Of a DNA stretch of 37,227 nt, positions 8,600 through 16,830 are shown piece by piece; within the stretch, counting starts at the first letter, position 1, and every line of letters begins with the position of its first letter. The DNA lies in NCBI RefSeq assembly GCF_000497445.1, contig NZ_CM002285.1:1211887-1249113 (forward strand), read 5' to 3'. A model generated the notes under the pieces. The model searched no databases. It saw only the letters and a program-made list of their open reading frames with translations, and was not told the DNA's origin. Source of the stretch: Streptomyces roseochromogenus subsp. oscitans DS 12.976 (lineage in GTDB: Bacteria; Actinomycetota; Actinomycetes; Streptomycetales; Streptomycetaceae). The position numbers were made by a program, and so were the translations under genes.

Positions 8600-8913
8600 G
8601 GCCGGCGGACCGGCCCCGGTCGGGGTGATCCGGGCTCCGGGCAGTGCGGAGCGCCCGGCGAGGAGGGACCGCACGGTCGTACCGCCCTGGCCGGAGGTGC
8701 ACACGGTGAGCCGGTCCACGTCCCGGTGGGCCGTGCCGGTGTGCGGCTCCATGGGCTGATTGTGCGGCTGCGGCAGCCGGGGGGTGACATCGAGGGGGGC
8801 CATACAGGTGACGCGGATCGGCGCAGGGGCGGCCTTCCGGGCGGGCCGTGGCGGTGTGCGGACCGGGTGACCGCGCTACGGCGCCTCGCGCGTCCGGAGA
8901 GCCACCCCCTCAC
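8600..8913. other. Intergenic region between the GH65 and ricin/beta-helix genes
   Basis: About 310 bp with no supportable gene. It must include the minus-strand GH65 promoter and any terminator of the ricin gene, but I see no clear promoter or stem followed by T-run. Confidence 0.4.
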
Positions 8914-11118
8914 TCACGGGTAGCGGGGCAGGTCCGCCACGTTGGCCGAGGAGTTCGAGGGGCCTCCGGTGCCGTTGATGACGTGGCTGATGGTGCCGGT
9001 GCCGCCGAGGGAGACGGTGACCATGCTGGTGAAGGTGACGTTCGGGTTGTCCGGTGCCTCGATCGCCCGGTCGGCGCTGACGCTCGGGTCGGCGTTGAAG
9101 TAGCAGTAGCTGCCGAGGCCGTACGCCTGATGGCTGGTGACCGTGTCGGCGACCTTGTAAGCGGCGTAGCCCTTGGTGGAGCCGTTCATCCAGGCGGACT
9201 GGCTCGGCGGGTCGTAGGGCATCTCGTTCTGGAAGAAGTAGGTGCGGCCGCCGTCGCCGTTCCAGATCACCTGGTACTTCTGGAAGTGTTCCACGAACAG
9301 GCCGTACATGGTGACGTCGTTGCCGTTGACCGTGAGCCCGGTGTCGGCGGTGTTGCTGGTCCAGCCGACTCCGCTGCCGTGGTCGGCGCGCCAGATCCAC
9401 ATGTGGTCGCCGATGACGTTGCCGCTGTTGACGACGAGACCGGTGGCCGCCTTGCCGACGCCCGCGCCGCCGACGCGGAAGTAGACGTCGTGCAGGGAGG
9501 CCGGGTCGGCCGCGTGGGAGGCGGTGGAGCCGGCCGGCCCGACCTCGAGCAGGGTCTTCGAGCTGATGGTGCCGGCGTCGAAGAGCAGGCCCGCGATCTT
9601 GACGCCGTCGACGTCCGCGACGGTCATCGCGGTGATGCCGTTGTCCGGGACGAAGGTGGCGAGTCCGAGGCCGAGGACGACCGTGTCGGGGCGGGTCACC
9701 TTCAGGGTCTGGTCGAGGTGGTAGACGCCGGGCGTGACGAGGAGGTTCTGCCCGGCCGCGAGGGCCGCGTTGATCTGGGCGGCGGTGGCGCCGGGCTTGA
9801 CGACGTAGAACTGGCTCAGCGGCAGGGAGCTGCCCTGCGGGCTGCCGCCCGCCCAGCTGGTGGCCGTCGCGTTGGAGCGCACCGAGGGTACGAACACCTG
9901 GTAGTTTCCGGAGGCGTCGACGTACAGGAACGGCTTCTCACGGGTGACCGGGCTCTGCGCCACGGTGGTGTACGGAGGGTTGGGGAAGCTGGTGTTCGGC
10001 ACGCCCTGGCTGCCGACGAACACCATGTTCCAGTTGGACCCGGTCCAGCTGCCGAGCTGGGAGTTGCGGGTCAGCCACTGCTGCTGGGTGCCGGAGTTGA
10101 CCTGCCCGTCGACCTTGCTGTCGGCGAGGTAGCCGCCGGAGGACCAGCCTCCGTCGTCCAGGGCGAGGTTGCCGCGCAGATGCATACGGCGGTACGGCGC
10201 CGCCTGCGAGACCGCCCAGCGGTCGCCGCCGTTCGTGGGGTTGACCGACAGGTTCTCGGCACCGCGCCAGAAGTTCTGCGTGGCGTTGCCCTGGAACCAG
10301 TCGGCCTCCGCGTGCACGGCGCCGTTGATCGAGACCGCGTCCGGGCTCAGGCCGAGGCCGAGCACCTGGGTGTAGAAGCCGACGTTGACGTCGGCGCTGT
10401 AGGCGCCGGGCTTGAACAGGACGGCGTAGCGCTGGGAGCCGAACTGGTTGGTCTCCTGCTGCTTGAAGATGGTGTCCAGCTTGCTCTGGATGGCCGAGGA
10501 CGACATCGACGGGTCGAAGACGACGACGTTCGGGCCGAGGTCGGGGTCGCTCGTGGACTGGGTCACGGGGACCACCTGGAAGCGCTGGGCGGCGGTGCCG
10601 TTGCAGGTGTACTGCACGAACTGCGTGCTGTCGGCGAGCGAGGCGCCCGGATCGTCCAGACACTTGCCGCTGTTCTTGTTGACGAAGCGGAAGGCGCCGC
10701 CGCCGTCGTCCACGGCGTGCCACTGCTGGTTGGCGCCGCCGCCGTAACTCCACAGCTGGATCGGCGCGTTGTCGGCGGTGGACACGTCCGTGACGTCCAC
10801 GACCTGGCTGGTGTTGTTGCGGTTGTCGATGTGGACGTAGCCGTTGCCGGCGTCGGTGAAGCTCCACTGCTGGGCGGCGGTGCCGTTGCACGCGTACTGC
10901 TGGACGACGGTGCCGTTGGCGGTGGCCGCGGCCTTGGCGTCCAGGCACCTGCCGCTCGCGGCGTTGATGACGGTGGCGAAGCCGGTGGGCAGGGCCGTGG
11001 CGGCGTGCGCGGACGCGGCCTTGAGCAGGGGTGTCGGCCCGGCGGTGAGCACACAGGCGGCCGCTGCGCCGATCAGGGCGACCACCGCGGATCTACGGCG
11101 GCGGGAAAGGGGAGGCAC
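8914..11118 (-). CDS. Secreted ricin-type lectin (CBM13) plus parallel beta-helix protein
   Basis: 734 aa, exported. The signal peptide is about residues 1-39 (RRRR, hydrophobic core, then AHA). A ricin-B/CBM13 trefoil covers about 45-185, with three repeats marked by GRCLD, QVVDV and GKCLDD and by QQW or AQRF motifs. The remaining ~540 residues (from PNVVVFDPSM) resemble the right-handed beta-helix proteins related to GH55 and pectate-lyase folds, with features such as LFKPGAY, LLVTPGVYHLDQTL and MWIWRADHG. Similar Streptomyces proteins are often labelled only 'RICIN domain-containing'. It probably binds and acts on an extracellular polysaccharide; a beta-1,3-glucan is possible by analogy with GH55 but is not shown. 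The start is GTG 11118 with AAGGAG six bases upstream. It lies 24 bp downstream of the chitinase gene, in the same operon. Confidence 0.75.
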   Translation of the reverse strand: MPPLSRRRRSAVVALIGAAAACVLTAGPTPLLKAASAHAATALPTGFATVINAASGRCLDAKAAATANGTVVQQYACNGTAAQQWSFTDAGNGYVHIDNRNNTSQVVDVTDVSTADNAPIQLWSYGGGANQQWHAVDDGGGAFRFVNKNSGKCLDDPGASLADSTQFVQYTCNGTAAQRFQVVPVTQSTSDPDLGPNVVVFDPSMSSSAIQSKLDTIFKQQETNQFGSQRYAVLFKPGAYSADVNVGFYTQVLGLGLSPDAVSINGAVHAEADWFQGNATQNFWRGAENLSVNPTNGGDRWAVSQAAPYRRMHLRGNLALDDGGWSSGGYLADSKVDGQVNSGTQQQWLTRNSQLGSWTGSNWNMVFVGSQGVPNTSFPNPPYTTVAQSPVTREKPFLYVDASGNYQVFVPSVRSNATATSWAGGSPQGSSLPLSQFYVVKPGATAAQINAALAAGQNLLVTPGVYHLDQTLKVTRPDTVVLGLGLATFVPDNGITAMTVADVDGVKIAGLLFDAGTISSKTLLEVGPAGSTASHAADPASLHDVYFRVGGAGVGKAATGLVVNSGNVIGDHMWIWRADHGSGVGWTSNTADTGLTVNGNDVTMYGLFVEHFQKYQVIWNGDGGRTYFFQNEMPYDPPSQSAWMNGSTKGYAAYKVADTVTSHQAYGLGSYCYFNADPSVSADRAIEAPDNPNVTFTSMVTVSLGGTGTISHVINGTGGPSNSSANVADLPRYP

Positions 11119-11142
11119 AGGGTTCTCCTTGGGAGCCGGGGT

Positions 11143-12501
11143 TCAGCCGGTGTAGCCGGCGAAGACGCGGGTGTAGTCCCAGTCGGACTGGGTGACGCCG
11201 GAGCAGCTGTCGGCGGGGCCGCCGGTGCACGGGCGGTCGCGGTTGGCGGACCAGAAGGTGAGCCGGGCCAGGTGGTGCTGCTGGGCGTAGGCGAGGATGG
11301 TGCGGAAGTCGTTCACCGTGACCGTCTCGTTCTGGTCGGTGATCCCGTTCATCGACGAGATGCCCATGTCTCGGTAGGCCTGGTCGTCGCTGTAGCCGTA
11401 CGCGGACTTCAGCGCGTTCTTCAGGCCCTCGGCGGCCTGCGTGGTGAGGTTGCCCATGTTCTGTCCGGCGCCGCCGAAGTCGAACGGCATGATGGCCCAG
11501 GCGTCCACGGTCAGCCCGGAGGAGGCGGCCCGGTTGATGAGGCTGGTGTCGGGGCCGGACTGCCCGGTGCCGATGGTGATGTACACCTTCAGGCCGGGGT
11601 TGTTCGCCTTCACCGTCTTCAGCGCGTCCACGGTCCGCTGCTGCACGGTGGCGCTGCTGTAGGCGTCGGCCTCGATGTCGATGTCGATCGCCTTCAGGCC
11701 GTAGGCGCTGATCACCTTCTGGTAGGCGGCGGCGAGTTCGCCCGCGCTGGAGCAGGAGCTCTCCAGCTTGTTGCCGCTGTAGCCGCCGAAGGACGGGATG
11801 ACGTCACCGCCGTTCGCCCGCACGGTGTTGACGGTCTGCTGGTCGACTCCGCCGGTCAGCGGGCGGCTGCCGTCCCACTGCGGGTCGCAGTAGCCGTTGC
11901 TCAGCACGAAGGCGAGGGTGAACCACTTCACGCCCGTGGCCTGCGTGATGGTGGTGGGGTCCGGCGGGCTGCCCCAGCCGTTGTACAGGTACGGAGCGAC
12001 GGCCATCGGCGCGGACGGGGTGGTGCCGCTGTCCGCCGAGGGTGCGTTCCACTTCTGGTTGGCGCCGCCGCCGCAGCTCCAGATCTGGATCCGGGTGGCG
12101 TTGGCGGGGTTGTCGTCGGTGACGTCCAGGCACTTGTTCGCCTGGGGGTTGACGATGTCGTGGGCGGCGGTGACGGCCCATTTCTGGTTGGCGCCGCCGG
12201 TACAGGACCACAGCTGCGCCTTGGCGCCGTCGGCGGTGGAATTGCCGGTCACGTCCAGGCACTTGCCGAGGGCGCGGATCGTGCCGTCGGAGCCGACCGT
12301 CCACTGCTGGGCGTTCGTGCCGTTGCAGTCGTAGAGCTGGACGGGGGTGCCGTCGGCGGATTTGGCCCCGGCGACGTCGAGACACTTGCCGGCGAGCCCG
12401 GTGATGGTGCCTGTGTCGGCCTGGGCGGGGGCAGCGGTGAGCAGTCCGGCCGAGAGCGCGAGGACGCCGAGGGAGACTGCCGCGGGGAGGGGTCTGGCCA
12501 T
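11143..12501 (-). CDS. Secreted GH18 chitinase-like protein with ricin-type lectin domain
   Basis: 452 aa. The signal peptide is residues 1-28 (ending AQA before DTG). A ricin-type trefoil lectin occupies about 30-152, with repeats marked GKCLDV (residues 39, 80 and 123) and QQW or NQKW. The GH18 barrel runs from ~165: the strand PSFGGYSG (SxGG-like, 236-243) is followed by AIDIDIEAD, with D273, D275 and catalytic Glu277 of the DxxDxDxE motif. The motif is slightly reduced (ID in place of the DG of DGxDxD), as in the smaller GH18 group that lacks the insertion domain. It should hydrolyse chitin or chito-oligosaccharides outside the cell, with the lectin binding sugar. First gene of a two-gene operon with the ricin/beta-helix gene, driven by the promoter at 12589-12617 that carries a DasR-like dyad. 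Confidence 0.87.
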   Translation of the reverse strand: MARPLPAAVSLGVLALSAGLLTAAPAQADTGTITGLAGKCLDVAGAKSADGTPVQLYDCNGTNAQQWTVGSDGTIRALGKCLDVTGNSTADGAKAQLWSCTGGANQKWAVTAAHDIVNPQANKCLDVTDDNPANATRIQIWSCGGGANQKWNAPSADSGTTPSAPMAVAPYLYNGWGSPPDPTTITQATGVKWFTLAFVLSNGYCDPQWDGSRPLTGGVDQQTVNTVRANGGDVIPSFGGYSGNKLESSCSSAGELAAAYQKVISAYGLKAIDIDIEADAYSSATVQQRTVDALKTVKANNPGLKVYITIGTGQSGPDTSLINRAASSGLTVDAWAIMPFDFGGAGQNMGNLTTQAAEGLKNALKSAYGYSDDQAYRDMGISSMNGITDQNETVTVNDFRTILAYAQQHHLARLTFWSANRDRPCTGGPADSCSGVTQSDWDYTRVFAGYTG

Positions 12502-12588
12502 GCGCGGGTGGCCTTTCGCGTGGGGGGCGGCCCAACGCCGCTGAACACAGCGGGCGTTGGGGTGTCCGCAGGCTTTATTTAAGGCGTG

Positions 12589-12617
12589 AAGCTAAAGGTC
12601 CGGACCAGTGGAGTCAA
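12589..12617 (-). promoter_or_regulatory. Chitinase-operon promoter with DasR-like dyad in the spacer
   Basis: On the minus strand, TTGACT (12612-12617) and TAGCTT (12589-12594) are separated by 17 bp. The spacer contains the palindrome GGTCCGGACC (12597-12606) within ACTGGTCCGGACC. The DasR 'dre' consensus is ACTGGTCTAGACCAGT; I count 12 of 16 matches. Streptomyces chitinase promoters typically carry such TGGTC-GACC elements. A further TTGACC lies just upstream (about 12620-12625). Confidence 0.65.
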
Positions 12618-12663
12618 GAGGTCAAGCGATAAAGGCGGTGCCGTCCCCGTCGCAGGCGCCGGT

Positions 12664-14580
12664 TCAGACCGTCGCCGTCTCCCCCGCGGACGCCGGCGTC
12701 TCCCCTTCCGGCGTGGCGGTCTCGCGGGCGAACTGGGTCCGGTACAGCTCCGCGTACCGCCCCTGGGCCGCCAAGAGCGAGGTGTGCGTGCCGCGTTCCA
12801 CGATCCGGCCGGACTCGACGACCAGGATCTGGTCGGCGGCCCGGACCGTGGACAGCCGGTGGGCGATCACCACGGCCGTACGCCCCTCCAGGGCCTCGGT
12901 GAGGGCCTCCTGGACGGCCGCCTCGGAGGTGTTGTCCAGGTGGGCGGTGGCCTCGTCGAGGATGACCACGCGCTGCCGGGCCAGCAGCAGCCGGGCGATG
13001 GTCATCCGCTGGCGTTCGCCGCCGGAGAGCCGGTAGCCGCGCTCGCCGACGACCGTGTCCAGGCCCTCGGGCAGGGACCGTACGACCTCGGCGAGCCGGG
13101 CGCGGCCGAGCGCGGCCCAGAGGTCCTCGTCGGTGGCGTCGGGCCGGGCGAGGAGGAGGTTGGCGCGGACGGTGTCGTGGAAGAGGTGACCGTCCTGGGT
13201 GACCATGCCGAGGGTGGCCCGCAGGGAGGCGGCGGTCAGGTCGCGCACATCGGCCCCGCCGATACGGACCGCGCCCGCGTCGACGTCGTACAGGCGCGGC
13301 AGCAGCTGCGCGATGGTGGACTTGCCGGCGCCCGAGGAGCCGACGAGGGCCACGGTCTGGCCGGGTTGGGCGCGGAAGGAGATGCCGTGCAGGACCTCGG
13401 AGCCGCCGCGGGTGTCGAGGGCGGCGACCTCCTCCAGGGAGGCCAGGGAGACCTGGTCGGCGGACGGGTAGGAGAAGCGGACGTCGTCGAACTCGACGGC
13501 GACCGGTCCCTCGGGGACCTCTCGGGCGTCCGGCTTCTCCTCGATGAGCGGCTTGAGGTCCAGCACCTCGAAGACCCGCTCGAAGCTGACAAGGGCGCTC
13601 ATCACCTCGACCCGGGCGCCGGCGAGCGCGGTGAGCGGGGCGTACATCCGGGTCAGCAGCAGCGAGAGCGAGACGACCGAGCCCGCCTGCAGGGTGTGGT
13701 GCAGCGCGAACCAGCCGCCGAGGCCGTAGACCAGGGCCAGCGCGAGGGCGGAGACCAGGGTGAGGGAGGTGATGAACACCGACTGCGCGGTCGCCGTGCG
13801 CACCCCGATGTCCCGGACGCGGGCGGCGCGGGCCGCGAACTCCGCAGACTCCTCCTCGGGGCGGCCGAACAGCTTGACCAGGGTGGCGCCGGGGGCGGAG
13901 AAGCGCTCGGTCATCCGGGTGCCCATGGCGGCGTTCAGCGCGGCCGCCTCCCGCTGCATGCCGGCCATCCGGGTGCCCATGCGGCGGGCGGGCAGCACGA
14001 ACACCGGCAGCAGCACCAGCGCGAGCAGGGTGATCTGCCAGGACAGCGTGAGCATCACGGCGAGGGTGAGCAGCAGGGTGACCAGGTTGCTCACCACGCC
14101 GGACAGGGTGTTGGCGAACGCCCGCTGGGCGCCGATCACATCGTTGTTGAGACGGCTGACCAGCGCTCCCGTACGAGTCCGTGTGAAGAACGCGACGGGC
14201 ATGCGCTGCACATGATCGAACACAGCCGTTCTGAGGTCGAGGATGAGTCCCTCCCCGAGCGTCGCCGACAGCCGCCGGCCGAGGATGCCGAGCCCCGCCT
14301 CGGCGAGCGCGACGAGCGCGATGAGCAGGGAGAGCCGGACGACCCGGCCGGAGTCGTGCCCCGCCACGATCGCGTCGACGACGCGGCCGGCGAGCACGGG
14401 GGTGGCCACGGCGAGCAGTGCGGTCACCACCCCGAACAGTACGAACCGGACGATGCCCGCGCGGTGCGGGCGGGCGAAGGCGGCGATACGGCGCAGCGTG
14501 CCGCGGTCGAACGGACGGCGCTCGGACTGTGCGTTCATGACGCTGTGCAGCTGCGTCCATGCGGTGGTTTCCATGCTCAT
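12664..14580 (-). CDS. ABC exporter half-transporter (TMD-NBD fusion), possible SoxR target
   Basis: 638 aa, MsbA/multidrug type. The membrane domain (residues ~45-330) has six segments. The ATPase domain follows, with Walker A GSSGAGKS (414-421), signature LSGGE (518-522), Walker B VVILDE (538-543) and a downstream HRLST switch histidine. It should work as a homodimer and export a hydrophobic or redox-active small molecule. The promoter has a near-perfect SoxR box in a 19-bp spacer, and its predicted transcript starts at or next to ATG 14580, so it may be leaderless. One of the known SoxR targets of S. coelicolor encodes an ABC transporter, so this may be the counterpart; that link is from memory. 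It is divergent from the YbhN-like gene at 14662. Confidence 0.88.
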   Translation of the reverse strand: MSMETTAWTQLHSVMNAQSERRPFDRGTLRRIAAFARPHRAGIVRFVLFGVVTALLAVATPVLAGRVVDAIVAGHDSGRVVRLSLLIALVALAEAGLGILGRRLSATLGEGLILDLRTAVFDHVQRMPVAFFTRTRTGALVSRLNNDVIGAQRAFANTLSGVVSNLVTLLLTLAVMLTLSWQITLLALVLLPVFVLPARRMGTRMAGMQREAAALNAAMGTRMTERFSAPGATLVKLFGRPEEESAEFAARAARVRDIGVRTATAQSVFITSLTLVSALALALVYGLGGWFALHHTLQAGSVVSLSLLLTRMYAPLTALAGARVEVMSALVSFERVFEVLDLKPLIEEKPDAREVPEGPVAVEFDDVRFSYPSADQVSLASLEEVAALDTRGGSEVLHGISFRAQPGQTVALVGSSGAGKSTIAQLLPRLYDVDAGAVRIGGADVRDLTAASLRATLGMVTQDGHLFHDTVRANLLLARPDATDEDLWAALGRARLAEVVRSLPEGLDTVVGERGYRLSGGERQRMTIARLLLARQRVVILDEATAHLDNTSEAAVQEALTEALEGRTAVVIAHRLSTVRAADQILVVESGRIVERGTHTSLLAAQGRYAELYRTQFARETATPEGETPASAGETATV

Positions 14581-14587
14581 GGGAGAG

Positions 14588-14618
14588 AACGTAGAACCTC
14601 AAGCTTCGTTGAGGTCAA
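14588..14618 (-). promoter_or_regulatory. MerR/SoxR-type promoter with 19-bp spacer
   Basis: Minus strand: -35 TTGACC (14613-14618), -10 TACGTT (14588-14593), spacer exactly 19 bp, the long spacing of MerR-family promoters. The dyad CCTCAAGCTTCGTTGAGG (14597-14614) lies mostly in the spacer and matches the SoxR box CCTCAAG-N4-CTTGAGG at 13 of 14 arm positions. Only 7 bp separate the -10 from the ATG, predicting a leaderless mRNA. Confidence 0.75.
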
Positions 14619-14661
14619 TGTGGGTCTCTTTTCACCCTGTCCGCAGCCCCGAAAGGCTCCG

Positions 14662-15711
14662 ATGACCACAGTCTGTAAGCCGCCGTCCCCGCGTCGGCCA
14701 TCCGCAGTTGGGGTGGCGCGGAAAGCCTCTGCGGATGTGACTGCCGTCCCGCTTCCCCCATGGCCTCGGGGACGACTCCCCCGTCGCGTCCCCGTCCGTC
14801 AGGTGCTGTGCCTGGTGCCGCTCGTGCTCGTCGCCGTGGTCGCCGTACGCAACCGCGCCCTGCTCGCCGAGGGCTTCGGCCAGCTGCGCACCGCCTCCTG
14901 GCCATGGCTGCTCGCGGCGGCCGGCGCCACGTGTCTGACCTGGGTGGCCGCCGCGTTCACCCGCCAGGGCGCGGTGATGCAGCCGTTGCCGAAGGCGCGG
15001 CTGCTGGCCACCCAGTTCGCGGCGGGCTCGGCCAACCATCTGCTGCCGACCGGGCTCGGCGCGGGTGCGGTGAACCTGCGTTTCATGACCGTGTGCGGGG
15101 TACCGCTGGCCCGCTCCTCGGCGGCGCTCGCCCTGTATCTGCTGGCCGAGTCCGTGGGCCGGCTCGGTCTGCTGGCGGCGCTGCTGCTCGCCTTCCCGGA
15201 CGCGCTGCGGCTCGGCCCCCTGCTGCCGGACGGCTCGGCGTTCCCGCTGCTGCTGGGCGCGGCCGGTCTGCTGGCGGTGGCGGCGGCCGTGGTGGCGCTG
15301 GTACGACCGCTGCGCGGGCGGGTGGTCGCGTTCGTGCGGGACGCCCTCGGCGAGGCGCGGTCGGTGCACACCCGGCCGGCCCGCGCCCTGGCCCTGTGGG
15401 GCGGCTCGCTGGCCTTCCCCGCGCTGCAGGCGGCTGGTCTCGCCGCGGTGGGCCAGGCGCTGCGGCTGCCGGTGCCGGTGGCGCACATGGCGCTCGCCTA
15501 CCTCGCGGCGACCGTCGCGGTGGCACTGGTACCCACACCGGGCGGGCTCGGTTCGGTCGAGGCGGCGCTGATCGTGGCCCTGGTCGCGGTGGGCGGCCCG
15601 GCGGCGGTCGCCACGGCGGTGGTGCTGGCCTACCGCATCATCACGGTCTGGGTGCCGCTGGTGCCGGGTGCGTTGACGCTGGGGGCGCTGGTCCGGTTCA
15701 AGGTCATCTGA
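14662..15711 (+). CDS. YbhN / lysylphosphatidylglycerol synthase TM-region family membrane protein
   Basis: 349 aa from ATG 14662. About seven to eight hydrophobic segments, with the family hallmark PTPGGLGSVEAAL near the C-terminus and the earlier GSANHLLPTGLGAGAVNLRF. This is the flippase-like membrane half of MprF without the aminoacyl-transferase half. Stand-alone members are usually annotated UPF0104 and have been linked to lipid or isoprenoid-linked substrate movement, but no specific role can be assigned. The first ~45 residues are basic and cytoplasmic. It is divergent from the SoxR-box ABC exporter, with an 81-bp shared gap. The enoyl-CoA hydratase gene follows 60 bp downstream. Confidence 0.8.
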   Translation: MTTVCKPPSPRRPSAVGVARKASADVTAVPLPPWPRGRLPRRVPVRQVLCLVPLVLVAVVAVRNRALLAEGFGQLRTASWPWLLAAAGATCLTWVAAAFTRQGAVMQPLPKARLLATQFAAGSANHLLPTGLGAGAVNLRFMTVCGVPLARSSAALALYLLAESVGRLGLLAALLLAFPDALRLGPLLPDGSAFPLLLGAAGLLAVAAAVVALVRPLRGRVVAFVRDALGEARSVHTRPARALALWGGSLAFPALQAAGLAAVGQALRLPVPVAHMALAYLAATVAVALVPTPGGLGSVEAALIVALVAVGGPAAVATAVVLAYRIITVWVPLVPGALTLGALVRFKVI

Positions 15712-15739
15712 GGCACAGTGGCCTTCCGCACCAGAAAAA

Positions 15740-15761
15740 GGCCACAACAAGGCCACAACAA
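15740..15761. repeat. Two direct 11-bp repeats before an RBS
   Basis: GGCCACAACAA occurs twice in tandem (15740-15750 and 15751-15761), followed immediately by GGAGGG and the ATG at 15772. It probably reflects a local duplication in the leader of the enoyl-CoA hydratase gene. Confidence 0.8.
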
Positions 15762-15771
15762 GGAGGGCCCC

Positions 15772-16536
15772 ATGCCGGTTCGCGTGGAGCGCAAGGAGTA
15801 CGTCACCACCGTCGTCCTCTCCCGGCCGGAGGCCCGTAACGCGGTGGACGGGCCAGCGGCGGCCGAACTCGCCGCCGCCTTCCGTGAGTTCGAGGCTGAT
15901 GACGCCGCCCGGGTGGCGGTGCTGTGGGGCGAGGGCGGCACGTTCTGCGCGGGGGCCGACCTGAAGGCGATCGGCACGGAACGCGGCAACCGGGTGGCCG
16001 GGGACGGCGACGCGCCGATGGGGCCGACGCGGCTGCGGCTGTCGAAGCCGGTGATCGCCGCCGTCGCCGGGCACGCGGTGGCGGGCGGCCTTGAACTGGC
16101 CCTGTGGTGCGATCTGCGGGTCGCGGAGGAGGACGCCGTGTTCGGGGTGTTCTGCCGCCGCTGGGGCGTGCCGCTGATCGACGGCGGCACGGTACGGCTG
16201 CCCCGGCTGATCGGCACCAGCCGCGCCATGGACATGATCCTCACCGGCCGGTCGGTCCCGGCCCGCGAAGCGTACGACATGGGGCTCGCCAACCGCGTGG
16301 TCCCGACGGGACACGCCCGCGCCGAGGCCGAGGCACTGGCGGCGGACCTCGCCCGCTTCCCACAGGCCTGCCTGCGCAGCGACCGCGCGTCGGTCCTCGA
16401 CCAGCAGGGACTGGACGAGGAGACGGCCCTGCTCACTGAACTCCGCCACGGCATGGGCGTGTTGGCGCGGAGCACGGACGGCGCCGCCCGCTTCGCCTCG
16501 GGCGCCGGCCGGCACGGGTCCTTCACGGACCTGTGA
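15772..16536 (+). CDS. Enoyl-CoA hydratase/isomerase (crotonase) family protein
   Basis: 254 aa from ATG 15772, with AGGAGG six bases upstream. Crotonase-fold features: LSRPEARNAVDG near residue 20, the oxyanion-hole segment GTFCAGADLKAIG around 60-75, and AVAGHAVAGGLELALWCDLRVAEEDAVFG around 100-130. A conserved WGVPLIDGGTVRLPRLIG stretch follows; the canonical hydratase has a catalytic Glu in this area, and here the Asp of IDGG sits nearby. It probably acts on an acyl-CoA in fatty or amino acid catabolism; which reaction (hydratase, isomerase or hydrolase) cannot be told. Likely co-transcribed with the YbhN-like gene. Confidence 0.87.
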   Translation: MPVRVERKEYVTTVVLSRPEARNAVDGPAAAELAAAFREFEADDAARVAVLWGEGGTFCAGADLKAIGTERGNRVAGDGDAPMGPTRLRLSKPVIAAVAGHAVAGGLELALWCDLRVAEEDAVFGVFCRRWGVPLIDGGTVRLPRLIGTSRAMDMILTGRSVPAREAYDMGLANRVVPTGHARAEAEALAADLARFPQACLRSDRASVLDQQGLDEETALLTELRHGMGVLARSTDGAARFASGAGRHGSFTDL

Positions 16537-16604
16537 CCCGGTTCCTCACGACCAGGGGCTCGAACTCGAACCGGTCCGACTCAGCCTGACGGTCAGCGCC
16601 CAGG

Positions 16605-16648
16605 TGTCGTGAGGGGAGTCCTCGGGTGCCGTGAGGGGAGTCCTCGGG
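16605..16648. repeat. 22-bp tandem duplication, two copies
   Basis: Two 22-bp units, TGTCGTGAGGGGAGTCCTCG plus GG at 16605-16626 and the same with TGCC at 16627-16648, lie in the 294-bp gap between the convergent enoyl-CoA hydratase and reductase genes. Each unit contains the small dyad GAGG-N5-CCTC. No gene is supported in this gap, and I see no strong terminator. Confidence 0.75.
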
Positions 16649-16830
16649 CCGCACCAGCATCGAGACGAGCGCCCGGTACCGCGGGTTCGCCACGGCCGTC
16701 CTCCACGGCGCCACAGCGGGCGCCCGTCTGCGGCATGTTCTTGCTCGATGCCTCTCCCCAGCCGGTCGTGCCGGCCTTCTCCGCTTCCACCAGGAGAAGC
16801 ACGGTACGAACCGGTCGGGGTGTGTGCCGT

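Noticed and set aside
8848..15711. Two very long plus-strand open frames (8848-12582 and 12586-15711) as giant proteins
   Set aside because: They are antisense to the secreted hydrolases and the ABC exporter, have no domain pattern, and the second only contains real coding sequence in its last third (the YbhN-like gene from 14662).
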